From: Pseudomonas asiatica
GTDB taxonomy: Bacteria; Pseudomonadota; Gammaproteobacteria; Pseudomonadales; Pseudomonadaceae
NCBI RefSeq assembly: GCF_009932335.1
Contig: NZ_BLJF01000001.1
Coordinates: forward strand, 2,666,001-2,730,000
Length of the DNA: 64,000 nucleotides
Direction: 5' to 3'
In this document: positions 24,982 through 34,146 of the stretch, piece by piece
Layout: each line of letters opens with the position of its first letter
Position numbering within the stretch: position 1 is the first letter of the stretch
The notes under the pieces: generated by a model
Seen by the model: the letters and a program-made list of their open reading frames with translations, nothing else
What the model was told of the DNA's origin: nothing
Database searches by the model: none
Made by a program: the position numbers and the translations under genes

Positions 24982-26037
24982 CTAATAGCCGGTCATCTCC
25001 AGATACCCACGCCCACCCGCACTCCCGGTCAAGCGCACCGCCCCCTCCCAGTACGGGAACCGTGTCTCCATCCAGGCCTGCGATTCCACAGCCTCGACCC
25101 GCACATCCACGCCATGCTCCGGCACCTGCACCCGCCATCGCGTCGGCACCTGCTTGCCGTTCTTCTGCCGGGCCCAGGCCAGCGCCTGCAGCTGGATCTG
25201 CGCCCCCTGCAGCACCACCACTTCACCCTGCGGGCCGACCCAGGTCCCGGCGCGATACGCCTCCCCCTGCACCTCGCGCACCTGAAACAGCATCAGCCTG
25301 GCGCCACTGTCCAGGTGCAGGGAAAACCAGTCCCAACCCGTCTGCCCGGCAGCCAGCGGCTGGCTGCTCCATTCCCGGTCCAGCCAGGCCTGGCCGGTGA
25401 CGGCAATGCACTGGCCGTCACGCTGCACTTCCCCACTCACCCGATAGAACGGCTGACTGTAATAGTACGAAGCCTGCCCCTTGCCGGACTTCTCGCTGTA
25501 GCCCTGGTCCCCGTGCAGCACCAAGGGCCGATCGCTGTGCAGTTGCAGGTCATAGCGAAAGCCGTCACCACCGGCGACCATTTGCAGATTTTCGATGCCA
25601 TTGCTGCCCTGCAACGACCAGTCATTGATCCACGCCCGGAACGGCTGGGCCTGCACGCCAGCCTGGCCGATACCCCCGCGCGCCAAGGTTTCGCCAGACC
25701 GATGCCTCCCGGGGCCGGTCAACGCCGCGTGCCCCATCCACAGGTTCGGGCTGTTCCAGCCAGCAGCTTCGGGGCCTGGGCGCAGGGCCGAGCGAAACAG
25801 CGTCCACTGCGCGCCCCAGTCCCGCCCCTGGAGGTCCTGAAGGTTGGCGGTGACATACCACCATTCGATGCGAAAACCATCGTGGGCCCCGTGGTCACGC
25901 GGAAATTCCAGGCGATGGCCGCGGCTTACCTGGCTGAACTCGCCCGCCTGCTGCCCGAGCCCGGCATAGCTTTGCTCGGCGGGCTGGTCACAGCCGCCCA
26001 GCAACCCACACAGCAACAGCCAGGCGCTACGCTTCAT
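24982..26037 (-). CDS. lipoprotein of the AttH/CrtC-like (hydroxyneurosporene synthase-type) family
   Basis: 351-residue predicted lipoprotein: the signal sequence MKRSAWLLLCGLLGGC ends in the lipobox LLGGC (Cys16). The mature part has the tandem lipocalin-like beta domains of the AttH/CrtC family (RIEWWYVTANLQDLQGRDWG, NLWMGHAALTGP, SYYYSQPFYRVSGEV, WLDREWSSQPL, GWDWFSLHLDSGARLMLFQV). The ATG at 26037 overlaps the end of the ABC permease gene by 11 bases, showing that the three genes are one operon. Family knowledge links attH to an ABC unit (AttEFGH); the exported or processed substrate is not known. Confidence 0.85.
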   Translation of the reverse strand: MKRSAWLLLCGLLGGCDQPAEQSYAGLGQQAGEFSQVSRGHRLEFPRDHGAHDGFRIEWWYVTANLQDLQGRDWGAQWTLFRSALRPGPEAAGWNSPNLWMGHAALTGPGRHRSGETLARGGIGQAGVQAQPFRAWINDWSLQGSNGIENLQMVAGGDGFRYDLQLHSDRPLVLHGDQGYSEKSGKGQASYYYSQPFYRVSGEVQRDGQCIAVTGQAWLDREWSSQPLAAGQTGWDWFSLHLDSGARLMLFQVREVQGEAYRAGTWVGPQGEVVVLQGAQIQLQALAWARQKNGKQVPTRWRVQVPEHGVDVRVEAVESQAWMETRFPYWEGAVRLTGSAGGRGYLEMTGY

Positions 26038-28489
26038 CGGCAAACGGCCTCAACAGTTCGCGCGGCTGGCGACGCGCCAGCTGCCACAGTGGCCAGGCGC
26101 TGGCCAACAGGCTGGTGAGCATGCCCAGCACGGCCAGGTGCAGAAGTCGCGCAGGGAACACGTAGAGCGGCAAACGCCAGCCGAATGCCTGCACGTTCAC
26201 CACCGCGACCAGGCACCAGGCCAGCAGGATGCCCAGCGGAATCGCCAGCAGCACGGTAAGGCTGCTCAGCAACAGTGTCTGCCCGAGGCTCAGCCACACC
26301 AGGTGCGTGCGCCGCACACCCAGTGCCCACAGCGGCGCCAGCTGGCCCAGGCGGGTCTGGCCCAGGGTCAGCAGGTTGATGAACAGCGCCACGCCTGCCA
26401 CGCCAAGAGTGAGGCTGTTGAGCGCGGCGGTGGCGGCGAAGGTGCGGTTGAACACGTCGGTCGACCAACGTTTGAGACGCGCCTGCTCGACCAAGCGGCT
26501 GTCGTCCAGGGCGAAGCGCTGCTGCAATGCAGCCTCGAGCGCCGACACCTGGTCGCCCACCAGATCGACACTCAACCCGGTCAGGGTTGCCTGTGGCCAA
26601 TGCCCGCGCAGCCAGCCGGCATTGACCAGCATGTGCCCCTTGGGGTTGCCGTAATCGGCATAGATGCCCACAACGCTCAGGGCTGGCGAAGTGTCTGCGG
26701 GCAGCCTCAGGCGATCGCCCAGCTGCAGCTTCAGTCGCCTGGCCAGCTGTTCACTGAGCATCACGGCCTGCCCGGCGGCCAGTTGCTGCCAGGCCTGCTT
26801 TTGCTGCGCCAGCAATGGCCAGCGTCTGCGATAGACGGGATGATCGACGATGCCCTGGACCTGCACCGGCCAGCCCTGCAGCTGTGTTTCCACACGCCAG
26901 CCGGGCAATACCACCTCCACCGAAGGTTGCTGCCCGAGCCACTCGGCTATCTGCAAGCCCTGGGCGGTGTCCCTTGGCGTGACATACAGGTCGGCGGACA
27001 GGCGCAGGTCAAGCCAGCTGACAAAGGTCTTGCGAAAGCCCTCGGTCATGCTGCCCACCCCGACACTGGCCGCCAGCGCCAGCAACAGTGCCATCAACGC
27101 CAGGCTCAGGGCAGGCAATTGCTGGCGGCTGTCGGCGACGAACCATTGCGCCAAAGGCCGCCGGCAATGCCGCGCCAGCCAGGCCAGCACCCGGTCGAGC
27201 AAGGCCGGCAGCAGCAGCGCCGCCGCCAGCAGCAAGCCTGCCAGCAGGCCGAACGCGCTGGGCAGGCTGTCGCCCAGCACGCCACAGCCCAGGGCCAGCA
27301 AAAGCAACAGGCCGGCCACCCGGGCCTGGCGCCGCAACCAAGGCCCCTGGGCCAACCGCCATGCCTGAGGTTGCGCCAGCGCCAGCAACGGCAACCGCGC
27401 CGCACGCAGTACACTGCCCAAACCCGCCAGCAGCGCCCCCAGCACACTCACCAGCACGCCCATCAGCCACCACCCTGCGGGCAGGCTCAGCGCCCCGGCG
27501 ACCTGGGCGCCATACAGGCCGCGCAAGCTGGCGGCCACATCGGGCAGCAACCACGCGGCCAGCCCGTAACCACTGGCCACGCCGGCAAGACCGCCCAGCA
27601 CCGCGAACAGCCCCAGCTCCAGCACCAAGGCGCACAGCAAGGTTTGCAGGCCGATGCCACAGGCGCGCAGGTTGCGAATCAGGCCGCGCCGCTGTTCCAG
27701 TGCCAAACCGATTGCGGCATGGGCAATGAACAGGCCGACGACGAACGCCAGCAGGCCAAGGGCGGTCAGGTTGAGGTGGAAACTGTCGGTCAGCCGCTGC
27801 AAGCCGCCATCGTCCTGCCGGGGTTGCAGCTCAAGGTAAGGCGCGATATCCGCCGGCAGCGGCCCCGGCATGGCAGCCACCAGCAAGCGCGACAACTGCC
27901 CGGGTGCATGCAGCAACGCCTGGGCGTGGCCGATATCGACCACGATCACCCCTGGGGCCAGCGCTGGCTGTAGAACCAACGGCGGCAGCAGCTGCCCTTC
28001 GCTGTCGCGTGCTGAGGCCCCGGGGCCGGCATGCAGCTGGCGCAAGGTGTCCGGCCCGACCCAGGCTTGCCCGGGCATGCCGATAAAGGCTTGCAGATCG
28101 AACGCCCCGGGCTGCACACCGGCGATGCTGCTGGCCGGCGGCAGGCTCAACGGCTCGATGCCGATCAACCGCACGCTGCGCGCCGGCTCACCAGCAAAAC
28201 GCAAGCGCCCTTCCAGTACCGGCGTCACCGCCCAGCCCAGTCTGCGCAACTGCACGTACAGTGCCTGGTCGAAGCGCTCGCCACGGCGCGGCACCAGTTG
28301 CGCCTGCAACGGCCCGGCCAGCACCGCGCTGGCGCGGGCATAGTCGCTGCGTGCCTGGCTGTTCAGCGCCTGCACGCCGGTCCACAGCGCCGTTGCCAGC
28401 CACAGGCCGGTGAAGATGCTGAAAAACTGCACGCGATGGCGCCGCCAGTGGCTGAGCAGCGCCAGCAGGGCCAGCGATAGAAGCCTCAT
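26027..28489 (-). CDS. FtsX-like ABC transporter permease (LolCE/MacB-type fold)
   Basis: 820-residue inner-membrane permease with two repeated halves. TM1 is near residues 20-37 (FSIFTGLWLATALWTGVQAL), a large periplasmic domain follows, then a block of TMs (LGLLAFVVGLFIAHAAIGLA), a second periplasmic domain and the C-terminal TM block (NSLTLGVAGVALFINLLTLG). Two FtsX domains per chain and length above 800 are typical of the attFG/YbbP-type permeases. The start ATG at 28489 overlaps the ATPase stop. It works with the ATPase and, presumably, with the downstream lipoprotein in moving a lipid-like or hydrophobic substrate out of the membrane (inference). Confidence 0.88.
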   Translation of the reverse strand: MRLLSLALLALLSHWRRHRVQFFSIFTGLWLATALWTGVQALNSQARSDYARASAVLAGPLQAQLVPRRGERFDQALYVQLRRLGWAVTPVLEGRLRFAGEPARSVRLIGIEPLSLPPASSIAGVQPGAFDLQAFIGMPGQAWVGPDTLRQLHAGPGASARDSEGQLLPPLVLQPALAPGVIVVDIGHAQALLHAPGQLSRLLVAAMPGPLPADIAPYLELQPRQDDGGLQRLTDSFHLNLTALGLLAFVVGLFIAHAAIGLALEQRRGLIRNLRACGIGLQTLLCALVLELGLFAVLGGLAGVASGYGLAAWLLPDVAASLRGLYGAQVAGALSLPAGWWLMGVLVSVLGALLAGLGSVLRAARLPLLALAQPQAWRLAQGPWLRRQARVAGLLLLLALGCGVLGDSLPSAFGLLAGLLLAAALLLPALLDRVLAWLARHCRRPLAQWFVADSRQQLPALSLALMALLLALAASVGVGSMTEGFRKTFVSWLDLRLSADLYVTPRDTAQGLQIAEWLGQQPSVEVVLPGWRVETQLQGWPVQVQGIVDHPVYRRRWPLLAQQKQAWQQLAAGQAVMLSEQLARRLKLQLGDRLRLPADTSPALSVVGIYADYGNPKGHMLVNAGWLRGHWPQATLTGLSVDLVGDQVSALEAALQQRFALDDSRLVEQARLKRWSTDVFNRTFAATAALNSLTLGVAGVALFINLLTLGQTRLGQLAPLWALGVRRTHLVWLSLGQTLLLSSLTVLLAIPLGILLAWCLVAVVNVQAFGWRLPLYVFPARLLHLAVLGMLTSLLASAWPLWQLARRQPRELLRPFADEA

Positions 28490-29154
28490 CCGCCCTGCTC
28501 GGGCCGCACACGGCCGGCCTGCAGGTAACAACGCTGTTGCAAGCGCGCCGCCAACCGCGGGCTGTGGGTCACCATCAGCACCCCACTGCCAGCCTCGGCG
28601 ACCAGCTGCAACAGCAGGCTCAACACCTCATCGCTGCTGGTTTCATCGAGGCTGCCGGTGGGTTCGTCGGCCAGCAACCAGGCCGGGCGCCCGGCCAGGG
28701 CGCGGCCGATGGCAACCCGCTGTTGCTGGCCACCAGACAATTGCTCCGGGTAACGCGCCAGCAAATCCGCCAAACCCAGGCGCTGCGCCAGATAGGCCAG
28801 CCAATCGGGATCATGCCGACCGGCCAGCCGCGCCTGGAACGCGAGATTGGCCCCCACGTCCAGGCTGCTGATCAGGTTGTACTGCTGGAACACCAGGCCT
28901 ATGCCCTCCCGCCGCCACAACGCCAGCGACGCCTCGGAACGGCTGTCGAGCGGGGTATCGTCGATCAGGATGCGGCCACTGTCGGCACGGTCCAGGCCGG
29001 CCACCAGGTGCAGCAAGGTGCTCTTGCCGCTGCCCGACTCGCCCATCAGCGCCAGGCTGCTGCCGCGCGCCAGGCGCAGGTCGACGCCCAGCAGCACGGG
29101 GAGCGGGCCCAGGGGGGTGGGGAATGATTTGTGCAGTTGCTCGATGACCAGCAT
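28486..29154 (-). CDS. ABC transporter ATPase, LolD/MacB subfamily
   Basis: 222-residue ABC ATPase. Walker A GESGSGKST at 38-46, Q-loop in VFQQYNLISSLDVGANLAF, signature LSGGQQQR, Walker B WLLADEPTGSLD, and switch His in MVTHSPRLAARL. The size and QQYNL/SLDVGANL sequence match the LolD-type group that pairs with FtsX-like permeases. It is the first gene of the three-gene minus-strand operon with permease and AttH-like lipoprotein genes, and borders the accessory island on its upstream side. Confidence 0.92.
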   Translation of the reverse strand: MLVIEQLHKSFPTPLGPLPVLLGVDLRLARGSSLALMGESGSGKSTLLHLVAGLDRADSGRILIDDTPLDSRSEASLALWRREGIGLVFQQYNLISSLDVGANLAFQARLAGRHDPDWLAYLAQRLGLADLLARYPEQLSGGQQQRVAIGRALAGRPAWLLADEPTGSLDETSSDEVLSLLLQLVAEAGSGVLMVTHSPRLAARLQQRCYLQAGRVRPEQGG

Positions 29155-29497
29155 CGACGGGCCTTGGTGAGTTCAGGGGTCTTCTTAGGAATAGCAGGTT
29201 CATCGCGGCGTGAACGAACACTCGTCGTTTTCCCCGATAAAGCAATTTCCGGCTCAATTCGAAAAGCGGTTTCCAACTTCAACCCTCGATGAACTTATTA
29301 ATTCCACGCCCCTGAATGCCTTACCGAAAAGTCAACATAAACAGCCTTGCACCAATAAAAAAAGACACTTCCTACAGAAAGTTCTTTTTATTGGCCGATA
29401 TTCACTTTCTGAAGAGAAAACAATGACCTGAATCAGAAACCATCGACTACGATCAGCATTCACTTCGCACCCGTTAGTTACGGCAAGAGACTCAACC
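29155..29497. other. 343-bp AT-rich intergenic region at the island's left edge
   Basis: Base composition falls sharply here compared with the ABC operon. It holds the ABC operon's promoter region, a long hairpin (29351-29393) and the leader of tssG. A 73-codon open frame on the plus strand (29210-29431) has no recognisable features and its end overlaps the hairpin, so I do not call it a gene. Confidence 0.6.
29351..29393. terminator. AT-rich hairpin, possible bidirectional terminator
   Basis: CCAATAAAAA (29351-29360) pairs perfectly with TTTTTATTGG (29384-29393); further partial pairing (AAGACACTT/AAAGTTCTT) extends the stem around a short CCTACAG loop. A-run before and T-run after the stem fit an intrinsic terminator read in either direction. 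It separates the ABC operon from tssG. Confidence 0.5.
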
Positions 29498-30508
29498 ATG
29501 GAAAAACCAGTAGTTCTGCACGCCGCTGGCCAGGTCGATATCGCTTTGGAAAGCGCCCACCAGTACGCCTATTTCCAGCTACTGGAATTGCTGTATCACG
29601 TACACGACGACGATCTGGAACAACGCCCACTTGCTCGAGAGACGAGACGCCGATTACGGCTGGAAGTGTCCCCCAGCCTGTCTTTCCCTGTTGCCGACGT
29701 GTTGCGCGCCGATCGCTTGAAGGACGACCGCTACCGCATCCAGGCAAGTTTTCTGGGCCTGCATGGCACAGACTCGCCACTGCCCACTTACTACCTTGAC
29801 GAGATCGCCTACGAAAACGCACACGGCATCGGTTTACGCCCGGCTTTCCTCAATTTCTTCAACCATCGCCTTCATACCCTGCTCCATCAAGGATGGCGCA
29901 AGTACCGCTACTACGTACGCTTCCAAGCGGACGCGAAGGACGGTTTCTCCCGCTATGTCTTCGCCCTGATCGGCCTGGACGACTCAGCACTACGCGGCGC
30001 TACGCCGCTACCCTGGAGCCGCTTGCTCAGTTTCGTGGGAATGATCGCCAGCCGCAGCCGCTCCCCCGGCATGGTAGCCGGCATGATCGCGCATTGCTTC
30101 GACCTCCAGCAGGTTGCCATCCGCGAATTCGAAAAGCGCACCGTCTCGATTCCCACTTCCCAACGCAACTGCCTGGGGGCCAGAAACTACCAACTCGGCA
30201 ACAACTTCCTGGTTGGCGACAGCATCGAGTCACGCAGCAGCAAGTTCACCATTGTGATCGCAGGCCTGAATCAGCAGCAGTTCCGCGAATTCCTGCCCAG
30301 CGGTGACAACTACCAGAGGCTGGCGCGGCTGGTGGAATTCCTGCTCCGTGATGTCGGGGCCTATGACCTGGAGTTACGCATGTGTGCCAAGCAAGCCCCA
30401 CCCTTCAGCCTACGGGCCGAGCATGGCACCCACCTCGGTTGGACAAGCTTCATCGCCAACCGCAATGACCCCACGCCTCCCCCTGTTCGCATCACGGTAC
30501 GCACATGA
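29498..30508 (+). CDS. tssG: type VI secretion baseplate protein TssG (ImpH/VasB)
   Basis: 336-residue TssG, a wedge component of the T6SS baseplate normally working with TssF, TssE and TssK. Family features: N-terminal YAYFQLLELLYHVHDDD, VSPSLSFPVADV, ASFLGLHGTDSPLPTYYLDE, AFLNFFNHRLHTLLHQGWRK, and C-terminal VEFLLRDVGAYDLELRM. Length is normal for TssG. Odd: it is isolated from tssF and the rest of the core genes, with only a short FHA gene after it (ATGA overlap). By itself it cannot make a T6SS; it is either a relic or a spare for a cluster elsewhere. Confidence 0.9.
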   Translation: MEKPVVLHAAGQVDIALESAHQYAYFQLLELLYHVHDDDLEQRPLARETRRRLRLEVSPSLSFPVADVLRADRLKDDRYRIQASFLGLHGTDSPLPTYYLDEIAYENAHGIGLRPAFLNFFNHRLHTLLHQGWRKYRYYVRFQADAKDGFSRYVFALIGLDDSALRGATPLPWSRLLSFVGMIASRSRSPGMVAGMIAHCFDLQQVAIREFEKRTVSIPTSQRNCLGARNYQLGNNFLVGDSIESRSSKFTIVIAGLNQQQFREFLPSGDNYQRLARLVEFLLRDVGAYDLELRMCAKQAPPFSLRAEHGTHLGWTSFIANRNDPTPPPVRITVRT

Positions 30509-30858
30509 GTACAAATGTTCTCTCCCCCAGCGTCACGCTCACCGTCCTCAACCCGGAAAAACTCTTGCACGGCAGCGAACCGCGGCATCGCTTCGATCGG
30601 GCTGGCGGCTCCATCGGCAGTCAAGGTGCTTGGCGCCTGCATGATCGGGGCGTTCGCATCCTGCCGGTGCACTGCGAAATCGGCTGGCATGAAGGCCATT
30701 TCTGCATCATTGACCACAGCGGCAAGAGTTTCATGAATGGCAGTGACACCCAGTTGCTTTCGGGTACGCCTGTCCGCCTCAGGCACAACGACAGACTGCA
30801 GATGGGTGACTATCAGATTGCCATACACCTGAAGGGGTTGTTTGCGCCCGTGGTGTGA
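30505..30858 (+). CDS. short FHA-domain protein (TagH/Fha-like, T6SS-associated)
   Basis: 117-residue protein consisting of a single forkhead-associated domain: GGSIGSQGAWRLHDRGVRIL, HCEIGWHEGHFCIIDHSGKS and FMNGSDTQLLSGTPVRLRHNDRLQMGDYQI give the FHA strands and the phosphopeptide-loop residues. T6SS Fha/TagH proteins are usually longer with a C-terminal extension, which is missing here. Its start overlaps tssG by four bases. Its 3' end runs 46 bp into the end of the convergent tssM fragment. Confidence 0.82.
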   Translation: MSTNVLSPSVTLTVLNPEKLLHGSEPRHRFDRAGGSIGSQGAWRLHDRGVRILPVHCEIGWHEGHFCIIDHSGKSFMNGSDTQLLSGTPVRLRHNDRLQMGDYQIAIHLKGLFAPVV

Positions 30859-33800
30859 ACCTTGTAGCGCGCCGTATCGCCGGCAATCATGAAACCGAGA
30901 TCGATACTGGTGGATGTACGGGCATTCAGCCCACCGCGGCTGAGCAGGCGGTAGAGCGACCAGGGGCCGTGATAGCCCAGGCTGACAGTGGTACCCGCAA
31001 CCTGCACCAGGGTGACACGGCTATGCCCACTCTCCCCGGCAGGGCCCGGCCAGGTCATGCCGATCGGCTCCTTGCCCCGGTCCGCAAACGCATGCAGCTG
31101 CCCATCCAGGTCGAAGACGCTGCCGCGCAAGCCACCGCTGATCGCCAGAGGCTCCAGGCCAAAGCTCACGTTCAGCTCCCCGCGATTGTCGAAAAACGCG
31201 TTGCGTATGGCTTCAGCCTGCTTGAGCTGCACCATGACTTCGGGGCGGACCAGGTAACCTTCATCCGCACGGGAGTACAGCGCATCGAGGTTGTCTTCGA
31301 GAAACACCGCAAGGTACTGGTCCTGGAAGCGCTTGAGCTGGCCTTGCGGGCCAAAGAAGGCTTCAAAATCCTTGAGCGACACATCCGGCCCGGCCGGGTC
31401 GATGGGATAGCGTGAGGCCAGTCGTTCCTGGTAGACGCTGTAAACCTCGGCATCCCAACGCTGCTCCAGCTCCCGCAACGCCATGACCATCAGCACCTGC
31501 GAAGTCTGCTCCGCCAGCTGGCGAACATGCCGATTGAGGGGTTCCGGCAGGCCCGTGGCAATGCGCTGAAGGTTGCGAATGGGGTCGGGCGCCGTTTCCG
31601 AAAAACGGCTCAACACTAGCGCCAGGGCGGCCTTGCCCCGGTCAGGGCTGTCCTGCACCGCCTTCAGGTAGTCGTGTACAGCGCTGATCGCCTGGAGTGT
31701 TTCGTCATGGTAGGACGGTTTGTCACCCCGCACGTCGAGCATCCCCGAAAGCCCCGCGAAAGACCGATAGATGCCCATGGCCTGCATGCGAACCTGCGGA
31801 TCGGCTTTCGAATCCTTCTCGCTGTCCGCGGCCTGCGGATAGATCAGCGTATTGCTGCGCACGGTTTCCAGCAGCCGGCGTATCGGCGCTGCCGGGCCGC
31901 TGACTTGTTCCAGAACACCCAAGGCATGCGCAAGATCGCTGAATTCGGCAACCGAAAACTGGTTCAGCACACGCCGCCAACTGTCGATGTAGTCGGCGCT
32001 GTACAGGGCTCGCAGACGCTCCGCCAGGGCCTGGCGGTCCATGTCGGAGTAGTCGAGGCTACGCCGCTCCCCTAGCACCCACTGATCGACCAGGGCGAGG
32101 TCGGCCACGTTCTGGCTATGCTGGTCGAAATAGTCGCGAAAGCCCGTCGCCGTCAGTAAAGGTGGCAGGGACAAATTGCCGTCGACGGCCGCCTGGTGAT
32201 CGCGCTCGGCCAGTGGCCTGTAGACGATATCGAACGCTGGGCCGATCTCGTTGCGCAAATCCAGCTCACCGTGCAATTGCTCCCGAGCCTGCTGCCTCAA
32301 GCCGATGTAGACACGCTCGGCCAGCGGCAACTTGCGCAACTGCTGCTGCGCTTGGGCAACGACCTTCCGATACTCCGGCAGCTCGACATCTGCGTAGGCC
32401 AAAGCGTACCTGAGGTGGCGCATCAGCGCGGCCTGCAGCTGGCCCTGGCCCGGATACGCTCTTTGCCACTCGCGAGCCATCCATTGCTCGACCATCTCCG
32501 CCCGACGATTACCGCGATCCTCGATCATGCGATACACGCGCAATGCCGCCAACTGCTCGTCGCTACCGGGGGCGGCTTGCTTGACAGACGCTGCCACGCC
32601 GCCCGCAATCACCGGTAGAAAGCGCTGGGCCAGGGCATTCAGGTACGCCTGGTCCACTTGCGGGCCAATGGCTTTGCCCTGGTACAGCCCCATATCCGTG
32701 AACACGCTCCAACCAGAGCGATAATCGCCGTACAGGCTCACGGCATCACGGATCTCATTCAAGGGCAGCAGCAGGCTGCGCCCGGTCAAATCATCCTTGG
32801 CGTCCGTGCTGGTGTCGCTGAACGCAAGGCTTTTCTCCAGCACCTGCTCCGCCTTGTCGCGGTTGACGCTGTAGAAGTACGCCCAACCACCGGCCATGGC
32901 CAACCCGCACACACTCGCCGCCACGGCGCCGCCCTTCAACAGGCGGCCCTTGCGCCGGGCGACCTTGCGGTTGTCGCCCGCCAGGCCGGCCTCGGGGTAG
33001 ACCACGCGTTGCAACAGCCGCTGCGCGAAATACACCACGGAGGTGCCTTGCGGCTTGGTCGACAAAGCCGGGGTAGCGAAGGCAAAGGCGCGGGCAGAAG
33101 CATCCGCAAGCAGGTTGCGCACTTCGCCTCGCTGGTAGACCGAGGAAAAGTACAGGCCACGCACCAGGGGTGGGGTGCTGTAGCGGTCACTGACCAGTAC
33201 ATCACCAAGGAAATTCAGCAACATCTCCTGCGCCCCGCTCAGCTCCCGAAGCAGCGAGCAGGCGCTCTTGCCCGTGGTGCCAGGCGCGCCCACGGTAGCG
33301 CTCATCAGTTGCCTGGCGAGGCGCCCCAGGAAGCCCTGATAGGCTCCCTCCAGCTCCTGCAGCCAGGCATCGAAGTCCTTTACCGAACCCAGCGTGAAGG
33401 TAAAGCCCTGCACCTCTTCCCGCTCACGGGCCGGGAGCGCGGCGAACAGTTCCTCGAAACCGTCCAGCAAGTCGAACTTGCTCATCACCACGTACAGCGG
33501 CAAGCGCGTACCCAACTCACCGCCCAGCTCCGTCAAGCGCGCGCGCAGCATCAATGCCAGGTCACGTCGCGCCTTCGCCGATCGCCCGAACAGGTTGACC
33601 ATATCCACCAGCAAGACCACGCCATTGAGTGGCCGTCGGCTGCGGTTCTGGGCAAGCCAGCCAATCATGTGCCGCCACAGGCGTCGCTCGACGCCCGCCG
33701 GCAGGCCTGTGGGCTCGGCCAGCTCTCTCCCTTTCAGTGCCGCCTCCTGCACAACTGGCAGGGTGTTGTTTTCGCCCCCCTCCTCCTTGATGGGCTTGAC

Positions 33801-34130
33801 CACATACGCCGGGCGCTCAGGCTGGCTGATGAACTCGCCCGGCGGATCGATCAGCACCGCGTCGTCACCTACCCACCAGTCGATGCCAAAAGCCAGGTCC
33901 GGATCCGTACTGGCCCGCTGGGTGGCGCCATCGGTGCGGGCGAGTGCAAAACGCTGATCCGAACGGCTGACGAAACTCGACTTGCCCGCATTCTGTTCGC
34001 CAAGGATGAGGTACCACGGCACATCGTAACGGTGCCCGCGGCCACCTTGGCTGTCGCGCAAGCGGGCCAGGCTGCTGTCGAGGGAGCGCTGCTGGGCCTG
34101 CAGGTACACCAGGCACGGGTCTTCCACTTC
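30813..34130 (-). pseudogene. tssM: TssM (IcmF) of type VI secretion, 5' end lost
   Basis: About 1,105 residues of TssM, the membrane-complex NTPase. The NTPase domain is present with Walker A in YLILGEQNAGKSSFVSR, FGIDWWVGDDAVLIDPPGEF and YVVMSKFDLLDGFEELFAAL. One TM segment (GAVAASVCGLAMAGGWAYFY) and the full periplasmic part to the C-terminus (TTVSLGYHGPWSLYRLLSRG) remain. The first two TM helices and the native start are absent: similarity begins about 35 residues before Walker A, and beyond about 34130 the frame reads antisense into rhs. An open frame continues to a GTG at 34232, so a chimeric protein with about 34 foreign residues is possible. Without its N-terminal membrane hairpin it is unlikely to function. 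Confidence 0.88.
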
Positions 34131-34146
34131 GCAGCGGGATGAAGAG

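Noticed and set aside
26138..27973. 611-codon plus-strand Gln-rich frame inside the ABC permease
   Set aside because: Shadow of the FtsX-like permease; Q-rich sequence reflects CTG leucine codons read in reverse.
29210..29431. 73-codon frame upstream of tssG
   Set aside because: No motif, crosses the AT-rich hairpin, no convincing ribosome site.
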